From: Lachnospiraceae bacterium
GTDB taxonomy: Bacteria > Bacillota > Clostridia > Lachnospirales > Lachnospiraceae
Length of the DNA stretch: 64,000 bases
Direction of reading: 5' to 3'
Assembly: GCA_031272985.1 (NCBI GenBank)
Contig: JAISSU010000025.1
Location: 1-64,000, forward strand
The notes under the pieces were generated by a model. That model was not told the DNA's origin. It saw nothing but the letters and a program-made list of their open reading frames with translations, and did no database searches. The position numbers and the translations under genes were made by a program. This document shows, piece by piece, positions 9,103 through 18,700 of this stretch; position 1 is the first letter of the stretch, and every line of letters begins with the position of its first letter.

Positions 9103-10038
9103 ATGGACAAAATAATCTACCCCGAAATGCGAAGGCAAATAAATAAAGACAATATCGTCATCAGAATAAAGGCCGATGATTGGCTGTATGTTTTGGATGA
9201 TATGAATACGGTCAGGATGTTTCTGGTCATCGGAAATGAAAAAGCGCTGCTTATTGACGCGGGCTTTGGTTTTGTGGATTTTCGCCCGTTAATAAAAGAA
9301 GTGACCGATCTTCCTGTCACAGTGGTCTGCACACATGGTCATGACGACCATATACTTGGTTGCAGGTTCTTTGATGAGGCATATCTGGGAGAAGAGGATT
9401 TACCTCTTTGTACCTCCAATGACAATCCCGCCCAAAAAGAAAAGCAGATTGCCGCCATGCGAAAGAAAACACCTGACGTTGATACGATTGTGGATAAAGA
9501 AAATTATTTATATAATACGACACTAAAAAACTGTAATTTTAAATTCGCAAAAGACGGCGACATATTTGATTTGGGAGGCATTACCCTTGAGGTCATTCCC
9601 ATTCCGGGGCATACATTAGGTTCGATTGCGCTGTATTGCAAAGAGAAAAAAGCGATTTTTGTCGGTGACACGATGGGGAAAAATCATATGCTTCATTATG
9701 GGCAGGCCTTGGAAATATCGGCCGAACCGCAGTATTTTATCAGGGGGTTAAGTCGTATTTCAAAATTGGATGTGGAAACTGTATGGCCCGCGCACGGGGA
9801 TTTGCCCGCAGGGCCCGAACTCATTACCGATACGAGAGACATGTTTGTTTCGTGGACAAAGAATTACGACATTGCCCGAGATATGAAGATAACGCCTCTG
9901 GATTCAGTGTTCGGGACACCGGGGGGTGCGGGTTATCAATATGAATATCCCGAAAAGAATATGAAGATGAGCTATCACTTAGGACATCTGGAACAGATTT
10001 TGAAATACATGAAAACACATGACGGAGCAATTGAGTAA
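9103..10038 (+). CDS. Metallo-beta-lactamase-fold hydrolase
   Basis: A 311-residue cytosolic hydrolase of the MBL superfamily. The metal-binding HxHxDH motif is HGHDDH at residues 78-83. A second metal ligand His is in IPGHTLGS, the bridging Asp in IFVGDTMG, and a last His in VWPAHGDLP. The family includes lactonases, thioesterases and glyoxalase-II-like enzymes; the C-terminal 70 residues, rich in aromatic residues, do not point to one of them. AGGAGG stands 5 bases before the ATG. Together with the DAPG-hydrolase-like gene just downstream it gives the island two distinct metal-dependent hydrolases, as expected for ring or ester cleavage. Confidence 0.85.
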   Translation: MDKIIYPEMRRQINKDNIVIRIKADDWLYVLDDMNTVRMFLVIGNEKALLIDAGFGFVDFRPLIKEVTDLPVTVVCTHGHDDHILGCRFFDEAYLGEEDLPLCTSNDNPAQKEKQIAAMRKKTPDVDTIVDKENYLYNTTLKNCNFKFAKDGDIFDLGGITLEVIPIPGHTLGSIALYCKEKKAIFVGDTMGKNHMLHYGQALEISAEPQYFIRGLSRISKLDVETVWPAHGDLPAGPELITDTRDMFVSWTKNYDIARDMKITPLDSVFGTPGGAGYQYEYPEKNMKMSYHLGHLEQILKYMKTHDGAIE

Positions 10039-10073
10039 ACACGAATACTAAGGCCGTAGCCGGAAGCGTAAAT

Positions 10074-10955
10074 ATGGATTTTAGTGTGAAATATGATGAA
10101 GGAAAGATAGACAACATGATTTGGGAATATGACCAACCTGACTTAACTCCTGAAGAAAAAAGGCTCCCATTGGCGAAGTACTTTGAGAAATATCCTTTAT
10201 TGAAATTGCCGCCTATGCAGCGGCAACTACTTGACGCGGGTCCCATAGATCCGGCGGATGCCATAACTGCCGAGAACTGGTTGGATTCATTGCAAATCAA
10301 TGGGTATTGGAAGGCGAATTTCGGATATTGCATGATGCCTGATGGTTCGGGTTATTATGTCGAATATTCCGTGACTGCACCAAATAGTCCCGTGAAAGGC
10401 GAAATGAACGCTTGGTTTGTAAATTGGATTAATTTTAAATCCAAAGGAATGGCAGAAGGGCAGGGAAATCTTCGCTATAAATTATGGTGTCACCCCGACC
10501 ACTGGGATCACGCCTATGTTAATGGAAAAGATAAAAAGGACGGGGTCTGGTCTTTCGGGACACTTAACATGGGGAAAACCGGAGCAAAAAACGGGTCTGC
10601 CGAAATAGCTTACGAAATAAACCTTCGCGATTACGGTTTATCGCAGGAAAGAGAAGATGAATTGAAAGCGGCCGGGTGCAGTTTCAGGGCCTCTTATGAA
10701 GAGGTCGAAGGTGGGGGTCATTTGGCGCTGTCTTTTAACAGGCCATGTATTTACGGCGGTACCGAGCATTTTAAACGTGAATGGATAGGTTATACCGCTA
10801 AAGACGGGAAAATCGTACGGGTACCGGGTACCCCCTGTAGCGAGGAATATTTGAAAGATGTGCTGATTCACAATATTGTCGAGCATACGCATACGCAGCG
10901 GTTTTTGCCCGAATTATACGCCGAGTATCACGATAAAGAGATGGATGCGGATTAA
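10074..10955 (+). CDS. DAPG/phloretin-hydrolase-family zinc enzyme
   Basis: A 293-residue protein that resembles PhlG, the 2,4-diacetylphloroglucinol hydrolase, and phloretin hydrolase. These zinc enzymes cut C-C bonds between an acyl chain and a phenolic ring. The family's RYKLW segment, followed by HPDHWDH (His140-His146), gives one expected zinc His, and the C-terminal HxxxE pair is His266 and Glu270 (HNIVE). A GYCMMPDGSGYY segment matches the family's early strand. The fourth ligand cannot be placed with certainty. The ribosome site (CGGAAG) is weak. Its stop overlaps the kinase start (TAATG). The fold assignment is fairly firm; the substrate is inferred. Confidence 0.72.
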   Translation: MDFSVKYDEGKIDNMIWEYDQPDLTPEEKRLPLAKYFEKYPLLKLPPMQRQLLDAGPIDPADAITAENWLDSLQINGYWKANFGYCMMPDGSGYYVEYSVTAPNSPVKGEMNAWFVNWINFKSKGMAEGQGNLRYKLWCHPDHWDHAYVNGKDKKDGVWSFGTLNMGKTGAKNGSAEIAYEINLRDYGLSQEREDELKAAGCSFRASYEEVEGGGHLALSFNRPCIYGGTEHFKREWIGYTAKDGKIVRVPGTPCSEEYLKDVLIHNIVEHTHTQRFLPELYAEYHDKEMDAD

Positions 10956-12439
10956 TGGGAAAAGAACTATTATTGGCAATTGACATAGGAACGACTAATC
11001 TTAAAGGCGCTCTGTTTTCTGTGGATGGAAAAGTAATCGCCGCCGCTTCGAGGCGGCATCAGGTTTCCAGACGATTTGAAGGCTATGCCGAGCATGACGC
11101 CGAAGGGATATGGTGGCGCGAATTTTGTGACATCTGCGCTGAGCTTTTAAAATCCGATGGCATTGAGGCAAAGGATATTATTTCTGTCGCCTTCAGCTCG
11201 CTTTCGCCCGCGTTGCTTCCCGTAGATGCCGATGGGAAAGCACTCTACCCCGCGATTCTATATGGATTGGACAAACGCGCTGTCCCCGAAATAAAGGAAC
11301 TAAATGATGAGTTTAGAGAATATTGCGGTGGAGGGGACGCTGCGGGGGAATTAAGCACAGGTCCTAAGATTCTTTGGCTATATCGCAATGAACCTGAAAT
11401 ATTTAAGAAAGCCGCGTATTTCGTAGGCGCTCCGAGCTTTATGGTTTATCGTCTCACAGGTGAGATGGTCGCCGATTACGGCTGCTATCGGATAGGGAGA
11501 CTCCCCTTTAATAACGCAATACTTGATTGGGATGATAAGATGTGCGAGGCCTGTAAAATCACTCGGGATAAATTACCGCGATTGATGTACGCTACCGAAA
11601 GGGCGGGACTTATCACTAAAGAGGCTGCCGCGCTCACGGGACTTATCGAAGGCACTCCTGTTGCTGTTGGCACAGGTGATTTCTTAGCGGAAAAACTCAG
11701 CTTTGGTACGAAATTTAATTCGACCATACAGTTTACCTTCGGGACGACAGTCGGCATTGATTTCGGCAATGATTTTTGTACTATACTATTTCCCGATTTT
11801 GACCCAAATAATCAAAAAAAGACAATTCGCGGCGGAGCGATGTCAAACGGATGCTCCACGATTGACTGGGTCATTTCCCTGATTTCGGGAATTGATTCCA
11901 AACGCGTAGACGATGATAAATTAAATGAACTGTTAGAGCTTTGTGCGCCCGGCGCCAATGGAATTATTATTCTCCCATATCTGAACGGTGAAAAGAACCC
12001 GATGGTAGATCCTGACGCAAAAGGAATGATATTCGGATTGCAGGCAAGGCATACCGCAGCTGATCTCTATAGAGCATCATTAGAGAGTTTAGCTTATTCT
12101 ATGAGGCATATGTTAACTGAGCGTGCGCCTAATCTCGAAATAAAAGAAGCCGCGGTAATGGGCGGCGGCGTAAAGATCCCCGGTCTTTTGCAGGCTGTCA
12201 GCGATGTTACGGGCTTTAATCTGACTAAATTAGAGACCGTCACGGGTACTTTGGTCGGGGGAGCGTTTATTGCCGGTATGGCATGCGGACTCTTTAATAA
12301 GCGTGAAGACATTGATTCATGGATTAAAGTTGCGGATTATATCACCCCCCGCCCCGAATTTGCCGAAATTTACGAACGAGGCTTTGACAAATACAGAAAA
12401 CTGTATGAATCGACTAAGGATATCATGCACGAATCATAA
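10955..12439 (+). CDS. FGGY-family carbohydrate kinase
   Basis: A 494-residue sugar kinase of the xylulokinase/gluconate kinase type. The N-terminal phosphate-binding loop is LAIDIGTTNLKGALF and the second is TGDFLAEKLSFG followed by FTFGTTVG. The adenosine-binding motif near residue 400 reads AVMGGGVKIPG. The early AYPAILYGLDKRA-like segment is where xylulokinases have DxR. The ATG shares a base with the stop of the DAPG-hydrolase-like gene, so the two are translationally coupled. Presence of a sugar kinase beside a phenolic-type hydrolase suggests that the imported substrate carries a sugar or polyol part. The exact sugar is unknown. Confidence 0.88.
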   Translation: MGKELLLAIDIGTTNLKGALFSVDGKVIAAASRRHQVSRRFEGYAEHDAEGIWWREFCDICAELLKSDGIEAKDIISVAFSSLSPALLPVDADGKALYPAILYGLDKRAVPEIKELNDEFREYCGGGDAAGELSTGPKILWLYRNEPEIFKKAAYFVGAPSFMVYRLTGEMVADYGCYRIGRLPFNNAILDWDDKMCEACKITRDKLPRLMYATERAGLITKEAAALTGLIEGTPVAVGTGDFLAEKLSFGTKFNSTIQFTFGTTVGIDFGNDFCTILFPDFDPNNQKKTIRGGAMSNGCSTIDWVISLISGIDSKRVDDDKLNELLELCAPGANGIIILPYLNGEKNPMVDPDAKGMIFGLQARHTAADLYRASLESLAYSMRHMLTERAPNLEIKEAAVMGGGVKIPGLLQAVSDVTGFNLTKLETVTGTLVGGAFIAGMACGLFNKREDIDSWIKVADYITPRPEFAEIYERGFDKYRKLYESTKDIMHES

Positions 12440-12487
12440 TTCCAAAATCAAAGAGAACCTAATTAATTTCAGAAAAGCGGAGCGACC

Positions 12488-13855
12488 TTGAGAATGAGCG
12501 AAACTGTCATCAAAGATTTCACGAAAGGCAGCATCCCAAGGATGCTGTTTGCGTTTATGTTACCTTTCATGGCATCAAACGCGCTTCAGGTATTGTATTC
12601 GACAGTAGATATGATTGTGGTGGGACGTTTTGTGGGGAGCGCCGGACTTTCGGCTGTCGCAATGGGAAGCCAGATATTGAATCTTTCGACAATGCTATGC
12701 TCAGGATTATCGGTTGGAGGACAGGTTCTGATAGCTCAAATGATAGGTGCCGGGCGCAAAGACGATTTAAATAACGTAATCGGTACGATGTTTACGCTTC
12801 TGATGCTAATGGGTGTCTTTTTTACACTGATGATCGTCGCAATGCGAACACCTCTGCTGTTATTGATTAATATTCCCATAGAATCATTTAATATGGGACT
12901 ATCCTATTTGACGATTTGCGGAGCGTGCCTCTTGTTTACATTCGGATACAATATGGTTTCGGCGGTTTTGCGAGGGATGGGAGACTCAAAGCATCCTTTC
13001 TGGTTTATTACAATAGCCTCGGTTATAAATCTTATCCTTGACCTTTTATTCATAGGCGGTTTTGGCTGGGGTGTCGCGGGTGCCGCGTGGGCGACCATAC
13101 TCGGGCAGGCGTTTTCTTTCTTTTATTCATTGTATTTTATGTATAAACGAAAAGAGCAGTTTCATTTCGATTTTAAACTAAAGAGCTTGCGACCGGTGAA
13201 GAAACACATGTCAACGATGGTCGGTCAGGGATTGCCCTTAGCGCTTCAATCTGGGTTAATTTATTTTTCGATGTTTTACGTCAATAGTATGGTGAATAAA
13301 CTCGGGCTTACTGCCTCGGCGACCTTTTCCGTAGGTGTCAGGATTGATGACATTTGCAATAAGCTCTCAATTGCCGTTCGTAATGCGGCTTCGCCAATGA
13401 TTGCACAGAACTGGGCGGCGCATGAAATTCCAAGATGCAAAAAAATCGTGTATTGGTCATGGGCTTATGTAATTTTGTTTCATGGTATCTTTGTGTTTTT
13501 TTATGTGCTTTACGGCAATCTCGCTTTTAAGCTTTTCACAACGGATTCGGAAGTTTTGGCTTTGGCGCCTGTATTTATTAAGGCAATACTATGGACATTT
13601 CTTGGACTGGCGTTTTTACGTGGGTGCTCGGCTTTCGTAGAGGGAATAGGAAACGCAAAGCTCGGAATGTTATTCGGGCTGATGGACGGAGTGATTTTAA
13701 GAGTAGGTTTAAGTACCTTGCTTGGGATTACACTCGGTTTGGGGTTTTACGGTTTTGTGCTGGGGTATGGACTTGCGCCTTTTGGGGCGGTAATACCGAG
13801 CATGTGGTATTTTGTCGCGGGGAAATGGAAGAAGAGGAAGACTCTTGTTGAATAG
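12488..13855 (+). CDS. MATE-family multidrug/toxin exporter
   Basis: A 12-helix MATE transporter of about 455 residues, with the family's doubled layout: first half opening with GSIPRMLFAFMLPFMASNALQ and the VDMIVVGRFVG segment, second half from about residue 235. An internal FGYNMVSAVLRGMGDSKHP loop is the standard family mark. MATE pumps use Na+ or H+ to expel cationic and phenolic molecules. The reading frame can start at TTG 12488, with GGAG 5 bases before it, or ATG 12494 with an 11-base gap; the TTG fits better. It belongs to the catabolic island and may export a toxic intermediate or product. Confidence 0.9.
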   Translation: MRMSETVIKDFTKGSIPRMLFAFMLPFMASNALQVLYSTVDMIVVGRFVGSAGLSAVAMGSQILNLSTMLCSGLSVGGQVLIAQMIGAGRKDDLNNVIGTMFTLLMLMGVFFTLMIVAMRTPLLLLINIPIESFNMGLSYLTICGACLLFTFGYNMVSAVLRGMGDSKHPFWFITIASVINLILDLLFIGGFGWGVAGAAWATILGQAFSFFYSLYFMYKRKEQFHFDFKLKSLRPVKKHMSTMVGQGLPLALQSGLIYFSMFYVNSMVNKLGLTASATFSVGVRIDDICNKLSIAVRNAASPMIAQNWAAHEIPRCKKIVYWSWAYVILFHGIFVFFYVLYGNLAFKLFTTDSEVLALAPVFIKAILWTFLGLAFLRGCSAFVEGIGNAKLGMLFGLMDGVILRVGLSTLLGITLGLGFYGFVLGYGLAPFGAVIPSMWYFVAGKWKKRKTLVE

Positions 13856-13857
13856 AT

Positions 13858-14505
13858 TCAGCGGGAAATCTCCACTCCGTCTTCAATCGTTTTCGTTTCG
13901 CTTTGTGTGCGGTTGTATTTAATCCGATTTTCAATGAGCGAAACGCCGAAAGCTAAGGCACCTGCCAATAGAAAGCCCCCCGCGCATAGAAGCTCTCGTT
14001 TTATGTCAGAGTCTGCGGCAAAAAAGGCATGGTAGGCACTGGCACAAAAAAGCAACAGCTGACTGATAGCGGTAAAACGGGATGCGTTTATAAGCGGAGC
14101 AGACGTCGCATTAAAAGTGCCTATATCCATCTTTATGGGCGCGGCAATATAACGTATGAGGACGTATAGAAGTCTTAGATAAATAATTAATGACAGCGCC
14201 TGTAAAGCCGTGGCATAGATTGTAATATTCGCATTGTTCCTGCGTGAAGCGCTGAAAATAAACATAAAGGCGGAAAGCAGAAATAACAAGATGATGAGCG
14301 AACGCAAAACGTTTCTGGTTTTAGCGGAAATATTCTGAGAATAATAAGTGCCGGTATACACGCGTTTTATATGCATTTTACCATTTTTATCCGCGACCTT
14401 GGTTTCGGAATATCCTTCGAAATACTTGTGGTATGCACGGTTTTGGAACGATTTCCTGCCGGGGTCGGCGTACATGTTGCCGGAACGTTTGAAAGGATTT
14501 TGCAT
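13858..14505 (-). CDS. Four- to five-helix membrane protein, unknown
   Basis: A 215-residue membrane protein encoded against its neighbours. After a basic N-terminal stretch of about 55 residues (QNPFKRSGNMY onward) come hydrophobic segments near SLIILLFLLSAFMFIFSA, ALQALSLIIYLRLLYVLI, and two more before a charged tail. It has no motif I recognise. ATG 14505 is chosen over an upstream in-frame ATG at 14553 because AGGTGG lies about 6 bases before it. The gene ends two bases from the convergent MATE gene and shares its promoter region with the divergent esterase genes. It may be unrelated to the island's chemistry. Confidence 0.7.
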   Translation of the reverse strand: MQNPFKRSGNMYADPGRKSFQNRAYHKYFEGYSETKVADKNGKMHIKRVYTGTYYSQNISAKTRNVLRSLIILLFLLSAFMFIFSASRRNNANITIYATALQALSLIIYLRLLYVLIRYIAAPIKMDIGTFNATSAPLINASRFTAISQLLLFCASAYHAFFAADSDIKRELLCAGGFLLAGALAFGVSLIENRIKYNRTQSETKTIEDGVEISR

Positions 14506-14697
14506 TGGGCACCACCTGTGAAGATTTGGTTGTAATTGAGCTTTCCGTTTCATTATGGATTAAGCTCCGAGGGTTTGTCAAGAAACGACCATTCGCTTTA
14601 TTTAAATCACCTTGGGGGAATGATTCGGATTTTTGAATATAAAGCAGAAACCGGTATAAATAGTAAACGAATGCGGCTTCTATTCCTAAATCACTTA

Positions 14698-14728
14698 TTG
14701 ACGTTTGGGAAAAGAAATTTGATATTAT
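14698..14728 (+). promoter_or_regulatory. Candidate promoter for the esterase genes
   Basis: TTGACG is followed after 17 bases by GATATT (or after 19 by TATTAT), about 75 bases before the first esterase start. The rest of 14506-14804, between two divergent genes, shows nothing else I can name. Confidence 0.4.
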
Positions 14729-14804
14729 TATCATATACTCAGCCGTTCTGGCGCTATTTATAATTGCAATCCAAGTTGCGCTATTAAAAGAAAGTGAGGG
14801 GCAA

Positions 14805-15965
14805 ATGAAAAATTACGTACCTGAATTAAAATATGAAACCGTGGTGCACAAAGAGATTGTACGCAGAAGAATTGTGCCTCCCGGAATGATGGAACTGCCG
14901 TTTGACGAACCCTCTTTTAATCTTACTGAAATCGGAAGAAGACGCCGCGAATTTGTTGCGCTTTTCGACTCGTACGCGGATAAGCCGCTGCATCCTGATT
15001 TATTGCGCTACTGGGCTAATAAAGGCTTAAAAAAAGAATTATTCGATGCGGACCATGACGATGCTAAATATGCTTACAGTGTTTTCACGCCGTTAGATAT
15101 TGACCCTGAAAAGAAATACGCGCTTATCTATTACAGTCATGGCGGCGGACATAATATCGAGATGGCGGAAATATACGGATTTAATGAATTGGCGGCAATC
15201 GAGAAATATATTATCGTCTATCCCCAAAACGGGGGACGTTCCAATGACGAGGTGGACACCGAATTCGGCAGAATAATGGGTGAGCTTAAAAAGAAAGGCT
15301 ACCCTATTGATTGGGAGAGGGTATACACTGCCGGATTTTCATCGGGAAGCGATGCCGCAATAAGCGCCGCTTGTACATATCCCGACATGGTAGCGGCCGT
15401 TTCCGCTATGACCGGAGGCAATGTATTTACTCAAAAGCGTTTCTATACGGGACCTGAATACTATGCTTCTACAAAAGGATTACGCATCCCATGCTTCTTC
15501 TGCGGAGGAACAGTGGACAGGAGTAATTTCCCCGCACCGTGGATATTAGACCACGAGGGGATCTTAGGGTCACCCGGAGATCACGGAGTGCCTAAAATGG
15601 AGTATGCCGTTGAGAATCTCAATATTTGGCTTAGGGAAATCGGAAAAATAAAGAATTATACTCCGTTGACTTTAGATGGAATAAAGGATTTATTACGTAA
15701 TTCGGATGACCCCGTAGAGAAAGAAAGCGGACTCATATTTGATAAGACCTTTTCTTTTACGGCGCAGGGCACCAATTGGATAGGCGGAGATTATTACGGC
15801 GACGACGGGGCGCCTGCAGTGAGATATGTAAGGGCATATGGTATCCCGCATGTCATATGGGAAAGCGAAGCCAATGTCGTTTGGGATTATCTAAAGCACT
15901 TTCGCAGGGATCTGAACACCGGTGAAAGTATCTATGATCCTGTAGTTTGCTGGGGCGAGAGATAA
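14805..15965 (+). CDS. Alpha/beta-hydrolase esterase, paralogue 1
   Basis: A 386-residue serine hydrolase of the PHB-depolymerase/feruloyl-esterase (CE1-like) type with no signal peptide, so it should act inside the cell. The oxyanion HGGG follows the IYYS strand. The nucleophile elbow is GFSSG with Ser179, inside the AACTYPDMVAAV context that this family shares. A late His (GIPHVIW) is the likely catalytic His. The protein ends in CWGER, a tail kept by all three paralogues here. A GAGGGG site lies before the ATG. Two related genes follow at 15982 and 18701, split by a MATE pump. Likely substrates are esters or lactones of the imported compound. Confidence 0.82.
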   Translation: MKNYVPELKYETVVHKEIVRRRIVPPGMMELPFDEPSFNLTEIGRRRREFVALFDSYADKPLHPDLLRYWANKGLKKELFDADHDDAKYAYSVFTPLDIDPEKKYALIYYSHGGGHNIEMAEIYGFNELAAIEKYIIVYPQNGGRSNDEVDTEFGRIMGELKKKGYPIDWERVYTAGFSSGSDAAISAACTYPDMVAAVSAMTGGNVFTQKRFYTGPEYYASTKGLRIPCFFCGGTVDRSNFPAPWILDHEGILGSPGDHGVPKMEYAVENLNIWLREIGKIKNYTPLTLDGIKDLLRNSDDPVEKESGLIFDKTFSFTAQGTNWIGGDYYGDDGAPAVRYVRAYGIPHVIWESEANVVWDYLKHFRRDLNTGESIYDPVVCWGER

Positions 15966-15981
15966 GAGGAGGATACATACT

Positions 15982-17196
15982 ATGGAAAATCATAAGCCGG
16001 AACTGATGTATCATGATATAACACTTGAGTCATCCGTTGAAAAGTTAATAAAGCCATCAGGCTTAGAAGACATAGAATTCGATGAGAATGAATTTCATTA
16101 TACACAAATCGGGCGGAAACGCCGAGAGCTTACGTCACTGTATCATGTATATAAAGACATACCTTTGCATCCCTTCCTGCTAAGGTATTGGGCAAAACTT
16201 GGGCTGAAAAAGGAATTATTCGACGCTTCGCGCGATGAGGGAAAGTACGCATACAGTGTGTTTACGCCGCTCGATATGGATCCGAATAAAAAGTACGCTT
16301 TGATTTATTATTGCCACGGCGGGGACGAAACTATTGGAAAAGCAGAAACGAGCGGGTTTAATATGTTGGCGGCTGTCGAAAAATATATTGTTGTCTACGC
16401 TCAAAACGGCGGGAATTACAACGAAGAAGTCGATACTGAATTTGCACGAATCATGGGAGAGCTTCGCAAAAAAGGTTACCCCGTGGATTGGAGCAGGGTA
16501 TATGCAGCAGGATTCGGAAATGGCGGCAGTGCGGCGGTTTGCGCGGCCTGCACTTATCCTGATATGGTAGCTGCGGTTGCGGTATTACCCGGCGGGAATC
16601 CGTTTCTTGATTTGCAATTCTATAAAGGTTTGGAATACTACGCCTCGACTAAAGGAAAACGCATCCCCGGCATTTTCATCGGCGGTACGATTGATAAAAA
16701 TAATTTCCCCGCGCCATGGATTACAGAGTATTCGGGCAATGAATTGGGGGCAGGTAGCATAGAAAACGCCGTTTCCAATCTGGAGATATGGCTTAAAGAA
16801 ATTGCGCAAGCGGGCAATAATTCTGCGTTATCCTATGAGGACATTAAGGAGTCACTTGTTAATTCCGAGGATCCAATAAAGAAAGAATTCGGTCTTAATT
16901 TTGACAGGGCATATGCTTTCCGCGCACAGAGTGTAGATTGGCTCGGCGGAGATTATTTCGGGACTGATGGTGCGCCTGTAATGCGCTTTGTAAGAGCCAT
17001 CGGGATGCCGCATGAGATGTGGGACAATCATTCCGAAATGACCAGAGGCGGAGTAATGACCGCTAAATGGTACAGAACCTATGTGGTTACCGAAAGCGAA
17101 GCCAATATTGTCTGGGATTATCTCAAACGCTTCAGCAGGGACAAAGAAACCTGCGAGAGCCTCTACAGCGTTGTAAATTGCTGGGGTGAGAGCTGA
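15982..17196 (+). CDS. Esterase paralogue 2, nucleophile serine missing
   Basis: A 404-residue paralogue of the flanking esterases, close in sequence along its whole length. At the elbow it reads GFGNGG: residue 179, the nucleophile Ser in paralogue 1, is Gly (codon GGA). HGGG is changed to HGGD. The late GMPH His is kept, but about 18 extra residues (after WDNHSEM) stand between it and the C-terminal helix. The frame is fully open, and the AGGAGG site is good, so this looks like a maintained non-catalytic member rather than a decayed gene. It might be a binding subunit, scaffold or regulator of its paralogues, or it may use a different residue. Confidence 0.78.
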   Translation: MENHKPELMYHDITLESSVEKLIKPSGLEDIEFDENEFHYTQIGRKRRELTSLYHVYKDIPLHPFLLRYWAKLGLKKELFDASRDEGKYAYSVFTPLDMDPNKKYALIYYCHGGDETIGKAETSGFNMLAAVEKYIVVYAQNGGNYNEEVDTEFARIMGELRKKGYPVDWSRVYAAGFGNGGSAAVCAACTYPDMVAAVAVLPGGNPFLDLQFYKGLEYYASTKGKRIPGIFIGGTIDKNNFPAPWITEYSGNELGAGSIENAVSNLEIWLKEIAQAGNNSALSYEDIKESLVNSEDPIKKEFGLNFDRAYAFRAQSVDWLGGDYFGTDGAPVMRFVRAIGMPHEMWDNHSEMTRGGVMTAKWYRTYVVTESEANIVWDYLKRFSRDKETCESLYSVVNCWGES

Positions 17197-17307
17197 TTAC
17201 GGATTCGTTTTTAGAAATGAAATTATTGGTTTGCCCGACTATGTGCATTCAGGGTGTGCTTTCAGGATATACATTCAGGTTATACATTCGGGCTGTAACA
17301 AAAGGAG

Positions 17308-18687
17308 ATGAGAGAAATAAGACCCGCACAAACAAGTCTGAAAGTTGATTTAACCACCGGCAGTGTTACAAAAACGCTATTAGTCTTTGCGTGGCCTTTA
17401 ATGCTGTCTAATTTACTTCAAATAATATACAACATGGTTGATATGATAGTAGTCGGGCAATTCGTGGGAAAGACCGGTCTGGCGGCAGTGTCGTGCGGCG
17501 CGGACTTATTACATGTCGTAACATCGCTTATTATGGGCTTTGCCTCCGCTTCGCAGATTATTATTTCGCAATTGTCAGGAAAAAAGGACGCGGATGGCGT
17601 CCGTAAAACAATAGGCACAATGTTTACCTTCTGCTTTTTGTTATCTTTGGTCGTTACGGCAGTCGGACTTATCTTTATTAACGGAATTCTAAATGCCATG
17701 AATGTGCCCGCGGAAGCCTTCGCCGAGGCGAAAGCGTACAGCCTTTGCTGCTTTACCGGTGTATTTTTCATATTCGGATACAATGCCGTCTCGTCTATTT
17801 TAAGGGGAATGGGAGACTCGAAGCGCCCGTTTGTCTTTGTCGCGATAGCGGCGGTGATGAATCTGATTTTGGATTTGGTTTTCGTGGCAGGTTTCCATTG
17901 GGACGCTTTCGGCGCCGCATTTGCCACGGTTATCAGTCAGGGAGTCAGTTTTATCGTTTCACTGATATATCTTTATAGGAAAAAAGAAGAATTTGGTTTT
18001 GATTTTAAGCTAAAGAGCTTTATGCCTGACTTAAATGTGCTTAAGGTGCTCGGAAAACTCGGTGTTCCTATGGCGCTTCAAAACAGCGCGGTTATGCTTT
18101 CAAAACTCTTTGTGAATTCTTATATTAATTCATACGGAGTTGTGGCGGCGGCAGTAACCGGAGTCGGAGCTAAAATCGGACAGTGCTCGACGATGGTGAC
18201 CAATGCGATGTCCATGGCGAGTACGTCGATGGTGGGACAAAGTTTCGGAGCGGGGAAACTTGACAGAGTGAAACGCACCGTATATGTCACTTTGTTTATT
18301 TCAATTGCCTTTTGCTGGTCGCTTGCTGTAATAATGATTTTCTTCCCGGATCAAATTTTCGGCATCTTTAACAGCGATCCGGAGATTCTGGAGCTGGCGC
18401 ATACATACATCCCGATATCCGTTTTGATGTTCAATGGGTTTGCCTTGCGTTCACCCATGCTGGCGCTTGTAAACGGGACGGGAAATCCGACACTGTCATT
18501 GACAATAGGCATATTGGATGGAATAGTCGCCAGAGTCGGATTAGCACTGTTTTTAGGCTTGTATTTGAAAATGGGAATAATGGGCTTTTGGCTCGGGGAT
18601 GTTTTTGCCAGCCAGATACCGTTTTTCATAGGCGGAATATATTTCTGGTCAGGCATGTGGAAGCGTAAGAAGATAATTTCTATATGA
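17308..18687 (+). CDS. MATE-family exporter, second of the island
   Basis: A 459-residue MATE transporter with 12 predicted helices. Family marks include the VDMIVVGQFVGKTGLAAVS segment of helix 1-2 and FGYNAVSSILRGMGDSKRP, nearly the same as in the pump at 12488. The start is odd: AAAGGAG ends directly at the ATG (17308), with no spacer, and no other ATG lies nearby; an ATA at 17317 would have the right gap. The gene sits between esterase paralogues 2 and 3 and 14 bases before the latter, so all are likely one transcription unit. It may export the product of the esterase reactions. Confidence 0.88.
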   Translation: MREIRPAQTSLKVDLTTGSVTKTLLVFAWPLMLSNLLQIIYNMVDMIVVGQFVGKTGLAAVSCGADLLHVVTSLIMGFASASQIIISQLSGKKDADGVRKTIGTMFTFCFLLSLVVTAVGLIFINGILNAMNVPAEAFAEAKAYSLCCFTGVFFIFGYNAVSSILRGMGDSKRPFVFVAIAAVMNLILDLVFVAGFHWDAFGAAFATVISQGVSFIVSLIYLYRKKEEFGFDFKLKSFMPDLNVLKVLGKLGVPMALQNSAVMLSKLFVNSYINSYGVVAAAVTGVGAKIGQCSTMVTNAMSMASTSMVGQSFGAGKLDRVKRTVYVTLFISIAFCWSLAVIMIFFPDQIFGIFNSDPEILELAHTYIPISVLMFNGFALRSPMLALVNGTGNPTLSLTIGILDGIVARVGLALFLGLYLKMGIMGFWLGDVFASQIPFFIGGIYFWSGMWKRKKIISI

Positions 18688-18700
18688 GGAGGATTCACCA

